Numbered from the stretch's first letter, positions 1 to 7,375 are shown. The stretch: DNA of 21,983 bases from an uncultured Muribaculaceae bacterium (GCA_910588245.1 CAJUQP010000051.1:1-21983), one strand, 5' to 3'. The notes: a model not told the origin generated them from the letters alone. Program-made: numbers and translations.

Positions 1-961
1 TGAGCTCATAGTTGTCGATGGGGAACTGGTCGGTGTCCCAGCCGTTCTGATAGTCACCGCGGTTGGCGTCGATCGATCCGAGCATGCCGTTGTCGACAGC
101 CACGCAGAGCTCATGCTCGAAGGTGTGGCCGGCGAGGGTTGCGTGGTTCACCTCGATGTTTACCTTGAAGTCCTTGTCAAGACCGTGGGCTTTGAGGAAG
201 CCGATCACTGTCTCGGTGTCGACGTCATACTGGTGCTTGGAGGGCTCCATGGGTTTGGGCTCGATGAGGAAAGTGCCCTTGAAACCGTGGGCGCGGGCAT
301 AGTCGCGAGCCATGCGGAGCATGGTGGCGAGATGCTCTTTCTCACGCTTCTGGTCGGTGTTGAGGAGGCTCATGTAGCCTTCGCGGCCGCCCCAGAACAC
401 ATAGTTGGAGCCTCCGAGGGCGATGGTGGCGTCGATGGCGTTCTTGATCTGGACGCATGCGCGGGCAACCACGTCGAAGTCAGGGTTGGTGGCGGCGCCG
501 TTCATGTAGCGGCCGTTGCCGAATACGTTGGCTGTGCCCCAGAGGTTCTTGATGCCAGTCTCATCCATGAGCCCCTTGATATAGGCTGTGATCTCATGCA
601 TGCGCTTCTCGTAGTCGTCGATGTCGCCCAGATCGCCGATGAGGTCGGTGTCGTGGAAGCAGAAGTATTCGATGCCGAGTTTCTGCATGATCTCGAAGCC
701 TGCGTCAGCTTTCTGCTTTGCCACTGCCATCGCGTCGTCGCCGATGTTCCAGGGGAACTTCTTCGTGCCTGTGCCGAACTGGTCGCCACCCTCTGCGCAG
801 AGTGTGTGCCACCATGCCATGGCGAACTTGAGCCACTCTTTCATGGGTTTGCCAAGAACGACTTTCTCAGCGTCATAGTAACGGAATGCGAGGGGATTGT
901 AGCTTGATGTGCCCTCGAACTTGATCTTCCCGATATTGGGGAAATACTCTTTCTTTGCCAT
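1..961 (-). CDS. xylA: Xylose isomerase, 3' end cut off by the window edge
   Basis: Cytoplasmic enzyme that interconverts D-xylose and D-xylulose, the first step of bacterial xylose use. The ATG at 961 opens 320 codons with no stop before the window edge; the family is about 440 residues, so roughly a quarter is missing. Visible family motifs are FHDTD with the catalytic pair His103 and Asp106, FWGGREGY near 189-196, metal ligands Glu234 in IEPKP, Glu270 in NIEVNHATLAGH and Asp298 in GSIDAN, and WDTDQFP at 308-314. These sit two residues later than in the E. coli enzyme, as read from remembered numbering. The last metal-binding Asp lies beyond the window. It follows xylB by 59 bp on the same strand, so co-transcription is likely. 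No promoter box is seen in that gap. Confidence 0.96.
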   Translation of the reverse strand, partial: MAKKEYFPNIGKIKFEGTSSYNPLAFRYYDAEKVVLGKPMKEWLKFAMAWWHTLCAEGGDQFGTGTKKFPWNIGDDAMAVAKQKADAGFEIMQKLGIEYFCFHDTDLIGDLGDIDDYEKRMHEITAYIKGLMDETGIKNLWGTANVFGNGRYMNGAATNPDFDVVARACVQIKNAIDATIALGGSNYVFWGGREGYMSLLNTDQKREKEHLATMLRMARDYARAHGFKGTFLIEPKPMEPSKHQYDVDTETVIGFLKAHGLDKDFKVNIEVNHATLAGHTFEHELCVAVDNGMLGSIDANRGDYQNGWDTDQFPIDNYEL

Positions 962-1020
962 TGTTGTATGTATTTGTTATTAGTTTATGTTTTCTATTCT
1001 CTATCGATGCCTTGAAGGTG

Positions 1021-2514
1021 TCAGGCCTTGCATTCAAGTTTGATGGCGAGTTCCTTTTTCCAGCGGGCGTATGCCTCCAGATAGGGGGTGCGGTCAGCGG
1101 CGGGTTCTATGACCTGGAGCACCTTCAGCGAGCCGAAGGCCTCGTTGTTATCCTTGTAGATCCCGGCTCCTATGCCTGCTCCCTTGGCTGCGCCGGCCGC
1201 TCCGTCGGTGTCGACAAGGTCGATTGTCGCTCCGGAGACGGAGGCGAGGGTGTCGCGGAAAATAGGGCTCAGGAACATGTTGGCCTTGCCGGCATGGATG
1301 CGTGTGATGTCCATGCCGATGCTCTTCATGATCTCCATGCCATACATGAAGGAGAAGACTATTCCCTCCTGGGCGGCGCGGATGATATGGTTGCGGTTGT
1401 GGATATTGAAGTTGATGCCGTTGATGCAACAGCCGATCTGACGATTCTCGAGCACACGCTCGGCTCCGTTGCCGAAGGGGAGGATTGTGACGCCCTGACT
1501 GCCGACAGGCACCTTCGCGGCGAGCTCATTCATGTCGGCGTAGCTTATACCCTCGGGTGCGACGTTGCGCTTTATCCAAGTGTTGAGGATGCCGGTGCCG
1601 CTTATGCATGTCATCACGCCTATGCGCGTCTGCGTCTGCGTGTGGTTGACGTGGGCGAAATTGTTGACGCGCGAGCGCGGATCATAATCTACGGTCCCGT
1701 TGATGCCGTAGACCACACCCGACGTGCCTGCTGTCGATGCCACTTCCCCGGGATTGAAGACGTTGAGCGAAAGAGCGTTGTTGGGCTGGTCGCCGGCGCG
1801 GTAGGTCACCGGGGTGCCGGGGGCGAGTCCGAGCTCGCGGGCCGCGCTCTCCGTGAGGTGTCCCTGGTCGGAGAATGTGGGTTTCACTTCGGGGAACATT
1901 GAGGGTTCGTAGCCGTAATACTCCATAAGGAAGGTGGCGGGCGCGTTCTCCTTGAAGTCCCAGAGCATATATTCCGAGAGTCCTTCTGGATTGGTGCAGA
2001 TCTCTCCTGTGAGCTTCATTGCCACCCAGTCGCCGGGAAGCATCACCTTGTAGATACGGTCGAACACTTCAGGCTCCTCTTCCTTGAGCCAGCGGAGCTT
2101 GGCGGCGGTGAAATTGCCGGGGGAGTTGAGCAGACGAGGAAGGCAGACATCGGCGCCGAGTTCGTTGAAAGCCTTCTCTCCGTAGGGCACGCCGCGGGAG
2201 TCGCACCAGATGATGGCGTCGCGGAGCACCTTGAGATCCTTGTCGACAGCCACAAGTCCGTGCATCTGATAGCTGATGCCGATGGCCTTGATGTCGGCGG
2301 GATCCACACCGCTCTCCTTGAGAACCGATGCGGTGGCCTCCTTGAGGTATTTCCACCAGTTCTCGGGATCCTGCTCGGCCCATCCCTCCTTGAGAGCCTT
2401 GATAGGAGCCTCGCTCTTGGGGAAGAAGTCGGAGGCAACGCATCTGCCCGTGGCAGAGTCGACCAGCGCGGCCTTAACCGACGAACTTCCTATGTCATAT
2501 CCTAAAAGATACAT
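1021..2514 (-). CDS. xylB: Xylulokinase (FGGY carbohydrate kinase)
   Basis: Phosphorylates D-xylulose with ATP to give xylulose-5-phosphate, the step after xylose isomerase. The 497-residue length is normal for the family. The N-terminal phosphate-binding strand reads GYDIGSSSVK at 5-14. WAEQDP is at 45-50 and MHGLV at 84-88. The likely catalytic base is Asp242 in RAGDQPNNAL, and the second-domain ATP motif GTSG begins at 263. Other FGGY kinases share this fold; the call as xylulokinase rather than another sugar kinase rests on xylA lying directly downstream. The ATG at 2514 puts the nucleotide-binding strand at the very N-terminus, as expected. The 224-nt gap from tkt is strongly structured but shows no TAnnTTTG box, so transcription probably reads through from tkt. 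Confidence 0.95.
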   Translation of the reverse strand: MYLLGYDIGSSSVKAALVDSATGRCVASDFFPKSEAPIKALKEGWAEQDPENWWKYLKEATASVLKESGVDPADIKAIGISYQMHGLVAVDKDLKVLRDAIIWCDSRGVPYGEKAFNELGADVCLPRLLNSPGNFTAAKLRWLKEEEPEVFDRIYKVMLPGDWVAMKLTGEICTNPEGLSEYMLWDFKENAPATFLMEYYGYEPSMFPEVKPTFSDQGHLTESAARELGLAPGTPVTYRAGDQPNNALSLNVFNPGEVASTAGTSGVVYGINGTVDYDPRSRVNNFAHVNHTQTQTRIGVMTCISGTGILNTWIKRNVAPEGISYADMNELAAKVPVGSQGVTILPFGNGAERVLENRQIGCCINGINFNIHNRNHIIRAAQEGIVFSFMYGMEIMKSIGMDITRIHAGKANMFLSPIFRDTLASVSGATIDLVDTDGAAGAAKGAGIGAGIYKDNNEAFGSLKVLQVIEPAADRTPYLEAYARWKKELAIKLECKA

Positions 2515-2592
2515 GTTGATTCGTTGTAAATAGTTTGTATTTAGATAATTAACCTACATTATGCGCAATCATCGGAGACAATGCCCCGGACA

Positions 2593-2614
2593 ACCGTGTG
2601 CCGGAGCACACGGT
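2593..2614. other. GC-rich stem-loop upstream of xylB
   Basis: ACCGTGTGC and GCACACGGT form a perfect 9-bp stem with a 4-nt loop (CGGA on the plus strand). Extra CCCG/CGGG pairing is possible outside it on the minus strand. No run of T follows on either strand, so it does not look like an intrinsic terminator. It lies about 80 nt before the xylB start in the tkt-xylB spacer. It may affect processing or stability of the operon mRNA; that is inference. Confidence 0.55.
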
Positions 2615-2648
2615 CGGACGGGATATTGCATGAAATATCTGGGTAGCG

Positions 2649-2740
2649 GAGACTTCGCGGAGGTCTTACGGGTGAAGACCTCTCTGCGCGGGCCGTATCT
2701 CAGGGTAAAGATGGGTGTAAAAGCGGCCCGCGGAAGTCTC
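2649..2740 (-). other. Predicted three-way-junction RNA fold at the end of tkt
   Basis: Three perfect helices nest in 92 nt. P1 pairs 2649-2656 with 2733-2740 (8 bp), P2 pairs 2687-2695 with 2724-2732 (9 bp), and P3 pairs 2660-2667 with 2675-2682 (8 bp). P1 and P2 abut with no unpaired base on one side. The other two junction strands are 3 and 4 nt long. P2 closes a 28-nt loop and P3 a 7-nt loop. P1 begins inside the tkt stop codon. No T-run follows on the minus strand. I do not recognise a known riboswitch or ribozyme core in it. The strand given is that of the operon mRNA; the plus strand could fold the same way. Confidence 0.5.
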
Positions 2741-4751
2741 AGAGCATCGATTTCACCTGGTTGTATACGTTCTCTGCGGTGAATCCGAGTTTTTCGTCAA
2801 GCACTTTATAGGGAGCTGAGAATCCGAACGATTCCAGACCCCAGATCTTGCCGTCGGTGCCGACAAGACCGAGGAGGTTGACGGGGAGTCCGGCGGTAAG
2901 GCCGAATTTCTTGATCCCCTTGGGAAGCACCTCAGCCTGATATGCCGCGGACTGAGTGCGGAACAGTCCCTCGGAAGGAACGGATACGATCCTTACTTTC
3001 ACGCCGTCTTCACGCAGTTTTTTCGCTCCCTCCACGAGTGTGGATACCTCTGAGCCGGTGGCCACGAGCACGACATCCGGATCGGCGTCGGAACCGGCCA
3101 CGATATATCCACCCTTCTCGGCCTGGGTATAGTCGTTGCCTTTGGGAAGATTGGTGATGTTCTGGCGTGAGAGTATAAGCGCTGTGGGGGTGTAGACATT
3201 CTCCATGGCGAGCTTCCATGCCACTGTGGTCTCCTCGGCGTCGGCCGGACGGAGCACGAGCACGGAGTTGCGGCCGTGGTGGTTCTTGAGTTTCTCCATA
3301 AGGCGGATCTGAGCCTCCTGCTCCACGGGCTCGTGGGTAGGGCCGTCTTCACCAACGCGGAATGCGTCGTGGGTCCAGATGAACTTCACGGGGAGCTCCA
3401 TGAGAGCGGCCATGCGCACGGCGGGCTTCATATAGTCGGAGAATACGAAGAATGTGGCGCATGCGGCGATCACGCCTCCGTGGAGGGCCATGCCTATGCA
3501 GCAGCATGCCATAGTGAGCTCTGCCACGCCTGCCTGGAAGAAGGCTCCGGAGAAGTCGCCTTTCTGGAAGGAATGTGTCTGCTTGAGGAATGAGATGGTC
3601 TTGTCGCTCTCCGAGAGGTCGGCAGAGGAGCAGACCATGTTGGGCACCTGTTTGGCGAGCTCGGCGAGCACGGCGCCTGAAGCGTTGCGGGTCGCGTCGT
3701 TCTCTTTCTGCACCACCTTGCTCCAGTCGATCCGCGGAGCCTTGTTCTCAAACCAGAGTGTGAGTTCGGCAGCTTTCTCGGGGTTGGCGTCGGCCCATGC
3801 CTTCTCCTCCGCGCGGCGCTCGGCCACGATCCCTGTGAGAGCCTCCTTGCGGGCCTCGTAGAGGGCCTTGACCTCATCGAAGATCACGAACGGATCGTCG
3901 GGGTTGCCACCGAGGTTAACGATGGTGTTGCAATATGCGTCGCCACCGAGGGGTGCGCCGTGGGTCTTGCAGTTGTGCTCGTAAGATGTGTTGTCGGCCT
4001 TGCGTGCGCCTTTGCCCATGACGCACTTGCCGATGATGAGGGTCGGACGTTCGTTCTCTTTCTTGGCCGCGTCGAGGGCCATGCGGATCTGGTCGGCGTC
4101 GTTGCCGTTGATCTCGATCACGTTCCAGCCCCAGGAGCGGTATTTCATGGCGGTGTCCTCGCTGGTCACCTCTTTTGTCTCTGTGGAGAGCTGGATGTCG
4201 TTGGAGTCATAGAACATCACAAGGTTGTCGAGCCCGAGGGTGCCTGCCACGCGGCCCGCGCCCTGCGAGATCTCCTCCTGCACACCTCCGTCGGATATGT
4301 ATGCGTAGATAGTCTCCTTGGCGAAGCCGGGATTGCCTGTGCGTGCGTTGAGGAATTTGGCTGCGATGGCTGCGCCTACGGCGAAGGCGTGTCCCTGTCC
4401 GAGCGGACCGGAGGTGTTCTCTATGCCGCGGGCGATGTCAAACTCAGGATGGCCTGTCGTGGGGCTGCCCCACTGACGGAGCTCCTTAAGCTCCTCCATA
4501 TTGTATTTCCCTATGAGCGCGAGCTGGGCGTAGAGCATTGGTGCCATGTGACCCGGATCGAGGAAAAAGCGGTCGCGGGCGTTCCAGAACGGATCGGCGG
4601 GATCATATACGAGATACTCGCTGAAGAGCACGTTGATGAAGTCGGCTCCACCCATGGCGCCGCCGGGATGACCCGATTTGGCTCTCTCAACCATTGAGGC
4701 GGCCAGGATGCGGATGTTGTCGGCTGCCTTGTCAAGGATTTCTTTTTTCAT
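2739..4751 (-). CDS. tkt: Transketolase
   Basis: Thiamine-diphosphate enzyme that moves two-carbon units from ketoses such as xylulose-5-phosphate to aldoses in the non-oxidative pentose phosphate pathway. At 670 residues it is full length. The N-terminal part has SGHPGGAMG at 26-34 and GPLGQG near 115-120. The thiamine/metal motif at 153-156 reads SDGG where many transketolases have GDG. The pyrimidine-binding domain carries the GEDGPTHEPVE signature. The C-terminal domain contains the VATGSEV stretch. It heads the xylose cluster and feeds on the xylulokinase product. A TAnnTTTG box on the minus strand about 115 bp upstream is the likely operon promoter. The ATG at 4751 gives the usual short N-terminus; no upstream alternative is better. 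Confidence 0.96.
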   Translation of the reverse strand: MKKEILDKAADNIRILAASMVERAKSGHPGGAMGGADFINVLFSEYLVYDPADPFWNARDRFFLDPGHMAPMLYAQLALIGKYNMEELKELRQWGSPTTGHPEFDIARGIENTSGPLGQGHAFAVGAAIAAKFLNARTGNPGFAKETIYAYISDGGVQEEISQGAGRVAGTLGLDNLVMFYDSNDIQLSTETKEVTSEDTAMKYRSWGWNVIEINGNDADQIRMALDAAKKENERPTLIIGKCVMGKGARKADNTSYEHNCKTHGAPLGGDAYCNTIVNLGGNPDDPFVIFDEVKALYEARKEALTGIVAERRAEEKAWADANPEKAAELTLWFENKAPRIDWSKVVQKENDATRNASGAVLAELAKQVPNMVCSSADLSESDKTISFLKQTHSFQKGDFSGAFFQAGVAELTMACCCIGMALHGGVIAACATFFVFSDYMKPAVRMAALMELPVKFIWTHDAFRVGEDGPTHEPVEQEAQIRLMEKLKNHHGRNSVLVLRPADAEETTVAWKLAMENVYTPTALILSRQNITNLPKGNDYTQAEKGGYIVAGSDADPDVVLVATGSEVSTLVEGAKKLREDGVKVRIVSVPSEGLFRTQSAAYQAEVLPKGIKKFGLTAGLPVNLLGLVGTDGKIWGLESFGFSAPYKVLDEKLGFTAENVYNQVKSML

Positions 4752-4867
4752 AATGAGGTTATTTTTTCACGATAATTGCCTTAATTCAAAGGTCGCGGTC
4801 CATATGGCCCCTGACGTTTCCGGCGGTTCGCGCGCCCGAAAAGAGGCTCCTTTTATGAATCACACTG

Positions 4868-4875
4868 CAAAGATA
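4868..4875 (-). promoter_or_regulatory. Candidate -7 box of the tkt-xylB-xylA operon
   Basis: On the minus strand the octamer is TATCTTTG, a full match to the Bacteroidota -7 consensus TAnnTTTG. It sits 116 bp before the tkt ATG, implying a leader of about 110 nt. No clear TTTG -33 element is seen at the usual 19-21 bp spacing. A TTTG lies only 11 nt upstream, in the loop of a small inverted repeat. Confidence 0.5.
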
Positions 4876-5115
4876 GCAATTCTGCACAAATGCAGGGTGT
4901 ATTTTTTGTTACATTATGCGTGTTTTTCGGTAACAAATGCTTAAAAAATGTGACATTTCCGCGGCAGGATCAATTTGTCTATAGAAAAGCCACTTTTCCG
5001 GCGTGTGGAGGCTTTTTGTTTTGAATGTATTGAGATTTAACGAGATATGTTATGGTGTAAGCTGGTGTGACTTTTCTTTGCCATGAAAAATGTAACAAAT
5101 CCGGGGGATTTTTGA

Positions 5116-5123
5116 TACTTTTG
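5116..5123 (+). promoter_or_regulatory. Candidate -7 box of the antiporter gene
   Basis: TACTTTTG matches TAnnTTTG fully and is followed by GC, as is common in Bacteroidota promoters. It lies 57 bp before the ATG at 5180. No good TTTG is seen at -33; a GTAACAAA motif occupies 5092-5099 in that region. Confidence 0.5.
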
Positions 5124-5138
5124 CAGAAAAATCAGAAA

Positions 5139-5156
5139 AACGCCTCCGCAGGCGTT
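5139..5156 (+). promoter_or_regulatory. Leader stem-loop before the antiporter gene
   Basis: AACGCCT and AGGCGTT form a perfect 7-bp stem closed by CCGC. It lies between the predicted transcription start (about 5130) and the ATG at 5180. No T-run follows, so it is not a terminator. It is a possible 5' leader structure of unknown role. Confidence 0.4.
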
Positions 5157-5179
5157 ATATTGACAGAAAAGATATAGAT

Positions 5180-6151
5180 ATGGATTACGTATGGTTGATA
5201 GTCGGCCTCGTGCTGATCATAGCGGGAGCCGACTGGCTCACCGACGGGGCGTCGTCGATGGCGAAGAGATGGGGAGTGAGCGATCTTGTGATCGGGCTTA
5301 CCGTCGTGGCTTTCGGCACCTCAGCTCCCGAGCTTTCGATAAGTCTTGTGTCGGCCCTGAAGGGGAGCGCGCCGATGGCCATAGGCAATGTGGTCGGGAG
5401 CAACATCTTCAATGTGCTCGCCATAATCGGGGTCGTGGCCCTCGCCCGTCCCATAAGGATAGAGCCTTCCATAATGCAGAATGAACTTCCGCTGGCCATA
5501 CTCGCCTCGGTGGCGCTTCTGGCTATCGGGTGTGGCCCCGAACTGGGCGCAGGCACCGGGAGGATCGTGACGCGTCCTGACGGCATACTCCTGATCCTGT
5601 TTTTCCTGATCTTCATGCGCTACACTTTCTCGCAGGCCAAGGGTATCTCAAGCGCCTCCGATCCTGTGGGCGACGCGGCAGCGCGGAAGCCTCTGATGCC
5701 GATGTGGAAATCCGTTGCCTGGGTCATTCTCGGACTCGGGGCGCTCGTATGGGGTGGCGACCGGTTTGTCAGCGGTGCCTCGGGGATAGCCTCCTCGCTG
5801 GGCATGAGTGATGCCGTGATCGGTCTGACGATAGTGGCTGCCGGAACTTCCCTCCCCGAACTGGCCACGTCGCTCACGGCGGCTCTGAAGGGAAACACCG
5901 GAATAGCGGTAGGCAATGTGATCGGCAGCTGCATCTTCAATATCTTTTTCGTGCTCGGACTGACGGGCGTGGTGACGCCGCTGCCGTTCGGAGGGATAGG
6001 GGAGACCGATCTCCTCGTGATGACCGGAGCGGCATTGCTTTTCTGGCTGTTCGGCTGGCGCTTCGGACGCCGTGAGATAAAGCGTTGGGAAGGGGGAGTG
6101 ATGCTGGCGTGCTACGTGGCTTATGTGGCTTTCCAGATATCGAAAGTATGA
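5180..6151 (+). CDS. CaCA-family Na+(K+)/Ca2+ antiporter (YrbG-like), inner membrane
   Basis: Secondary transporter expected to exchange Ca2+ (or a related cation) for Na+ or H+. At 323 residues it has the usual bacterial length. It shows the two inverted alpha-repeats of the family: GTSAPEL at 46-52 with GNVVGSNIFN at 69-78, and GTSLPEL at 222-228 with GNVIGSCIFN at 245-254. The acidic Glu in each GTS-PE motif is the family's ion-binding residue. About ten hydrophobic segments are visible, and a polar loop near 152-172 divides the two halves. The gene stands alone with its own promoter and ends at a strong bidirectional terminator. The transported ion cannot be settled from sequence. Confidence 0.93.
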   Translation: MDYVWLIVGLVLIIAGADWLTDGASSMAKRWGVSDLVIGLTVVAFGTSAPELSISLVSALKGSAPMAIGNVVGSNIFNVLAIIGVVALARPIRIEPSIMQNELPLAILASVALLAIGCGPELGAGTGRIVTRPDGILLILFFLIFMRYTFSQAKGISSASDPVGDAAARKPLMPMWKSVAWVILGLGALVWGGDRFVSGASGIASSLGMSDAVIGLTIVAAGTSLPELATSLTAALKGNTGIAVGNVIGSCIFNIFFVLGLTGVVTPLPFGGIGETDLLVMTGAALLFWLFGWRFGRREIKRWEGGVMLACYVAYVAFQISKV

Positions 6152-6288
6152 TCGGTATTCATCCCTTGGCAGTCCCCCGGATCCTTTTCTGAAGAAAAAA
6201 TTTGAGAAAATAAGGTTTATCCGTGAACAAAACAACCTCTGCGGTTGTCTTATATACAGAAAATCGTTTCATGATGTTAGGTTAGTTC

Positions 6289-6348
6289 AAAAGTATTGAA
6301 AATAAAATAGGTCGATGTGAATCGACCTATTTTATTTTCAATACTTTT
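6289..6348. terminator. Bidirectional terminator, perfect 28-bp stem
   Basis: Positions 6289-6316 and 6321-6348 are exact reverse complements around the 4-nt loop GTGA. A GC-bearing core (AGGTCGAT) is flanked by A-rich and T-rich arms, so transcripts from either side end in a stem followed by U-rich sequence. It lies between the converging antiporter and SDR genes, 15 bp before the SDR stop, and can terminate both. Confidence 0.88.
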
Positions 6349-6363
6349 ACCGGAAGGTATACC

Positions 6364-7176
6364 TTACATCGCGAATGCGTTGAAGCCTCCGTCGACAACT
6401 GCCACTGTGCCGGTCACAAAAGAGGCCGCGTCGCTGATAAGATACTGGATTGTGCCGCAGAGCTCCTCAGGGCGACCGAAGCGCTTGAATGGGGTCTGGC
6501 GTATCACGTCCTCACCCCTCTCTGTCAGTGAGCCGTCGGGATTGGTGAGCAGCGCGCGGTTCTGGTTGGTGAGGAAGAAGCCCGGGGCGATAGCGTTGAC
6601 GCGGATAGAGGAGGTGAACTTTGTGGCAACCTCATTGGCCAGGAACGCTGTGAAGTTGCTTATGCCGGCCTTTGCGGCGGCATAGCCGAGCACGCGGGTC
6701 ATGGGGCGGAATGCCGCCATGGAGGAGAAGTTGACGATCGCGCCCTTTCCTGCCTCAACCATGGGGCGCAGGAATATCTGGGTGGGGATGACCGTGCCGG
6801 TGAGGTTGAGGTTGAGCACCTTCTCGAATTGATCCACCTTTATGTCGAATATCGTGCCTGTGGGGGCGATGGTGGCGCCGGGCATATTGCCTCCGGCTGC
6901 GTTGAGAAGGGCGTCGACTCTGCCGTAGCGGGCTATGATCTCGTCGCAGTTCTGCTGCACGACCTCTGGGTTCATCACGTCTGTGACAAGGAACATGGCT
7001 TCCCCATCTTCGGCGGTGATTTCTGCCACGAGTTTGTCGCCCTCATCTTTGCGGCGACCCATAAGCACGACTTTCGCGCCCTCTTTGGCAAGGTATTTGC
7101 CGATGCAGGCACCGAGCACGCCGGTGCCACCGGTGATGACCACCACCTTCTCATTCACTGAAAAAAGTTCATTCAT
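6364..7176 (-). CDS. SDR-family oxidoreductase, possibly D-mannonate oxidoreductase (fructuronate reductase)
   Basis: NAD(P)-dependent short-chain dehydrogenase/reductase of 270 residues. The Rossmann glycine motif TGGTGVLG is at 15-22, NAAG at 92-95, catalytic Ser152, and the Tyr165-x3-Lys169 pair. VDGG near the C-terminus is the usual SDR ending. The overall sequence, with N-MPGATI after NAAGG and a long helical insert before NLNLTGT, resembles the SDR-type fructuronate reductases of hexuronate catabolism known in Bacillus and Bacteroidales. No uxuA or other hexuronate gene is nearby, so the substrate is tentative. The gene is monocistronic or follows fur across a tandem-repeat region, and ends at the shared terminator. 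No TAnnTTTG box is seen upstream. Confidence 0.85.
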   Translation of the reverse strand: MNELFSVNEKVVVITGGTGVLGACIGKYLAKEGAKVVLMGRRKDEGDKLVAEITAEDGEAMFLVTDVMNPEVVQQNCDEIIARYGRVDALLNAAGGNMPGATIAPTGTIFDIKVDQFEKVLNLNLTGTVIPTQIFLRPMVEAGKGAIVNFSSMAAFRPMTRVLGYAAAKAGISNFTAFLANEVATKFTSSIRVNAIAPGFFLTNQNRALLTNPDGSLTERGEDVIRQTPFKRFGRPEELCGTIQYLISDAASFVTGTVAVVDGGFNAFAM

Positions 7177-7181
7177 ATTTT

Positions 7182-7375
7182 GTTAAAGTTTAGAGGTTAA
7201 AGGTTAAAGGTTAAAGGTTAGAGAGTTAAAGGTTAGAGGTTAAAGGTTAGAGAGTTAAAGGTTAGAGAGTTAAAGGTTAGAGAGTTAAAGGTTAAAGGTT
7301 TAAAAGTTGAGGGTTGAGGATTTATGGTTGAGAGTTTATGGTTGAGAGTTTAGGGTTGAGGGTTTAGGGTTTAGA
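7182..7375. repeat. Telomere-like degenerate tandem repeat upstream of the SDR gene
   Basis: About 190 bp of short G/T/A-rich units on the plus strand with almost no C. The left part is built from GTTAAAG and GTTAGAGA words, giving a 15-bp higher unit GTTAAAGGTTAGAGA repeated several times. The right part drifts to TTTATGGTTGAGAG (two copies) and then TTTAGGGTTGAGGG and TTTAGGG. It fills nearly the whole gap between the SDR start and the fur stop. There are no unique spacers, so it is not a CRISPR array. Confidence 0.9.

Larger units (their letters stand above)
4752..5179. other. Divergent intergenic region between tkt and the antiporter gene
   Basis: There is no convincing gene in these 428 nt. 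They hold a minus-strand -7 box for tkt (4868-4875) and a plus-strand -7 box for the antiporter (5116-5123). A short inverted repeat, CTGCA-CAAA-TGCAG, lies at 4882-4895. The octamer GTAACAAA occurs three times: on the plus strand at 4930-4937 and 5092-5099, and on the minus strand at 4905-4912. The first two sites form an inverted pair separated by 17 nt. The region is AT-rich between about 4900 and 5135. An 88-codon reading frame at 4678-4944 crosses the tkt start and both control elements and is not credible. Confidence 0.6.

Noticed and set aside
113..907. 264-codon plus-strand frame opposite xylA
   Set aside because: It is antisense to xylose isomerase, whose catalytic and metal residues are all visible on the other strand.
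955..1902. 315-codon plus-strand frame opposite xylB
   Set aside because: It is antisense to a well-supported xylulokinase, starts inside the xylA-xylB gap, and its composition (Gly/Val/Ala/Asp-rich) is typical of a shadow frame.
2696..2723. CTGAGA in the P2 loop suggested a TPP riboswitch
   Set aside because: The second conserved TPP half (the ACCTGAT/GATAATGCC-like region) is absent, the helix arrangement is different, and it lies in a spacer after tkt, not in a thiamine gene leader.
2561..2782. 73-codon plus-strand frame in the tkt-xylB spacer
   Set aside because: It runs through both hairpins and into the end of tkt; the sequence is explained by RNA structure and shows no protein family.
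7182..7375. Possible CRISPR array
   Set aside because: Units are 7-15 bp, degenerate and contiguous, with no unique spacers and no cas genes.
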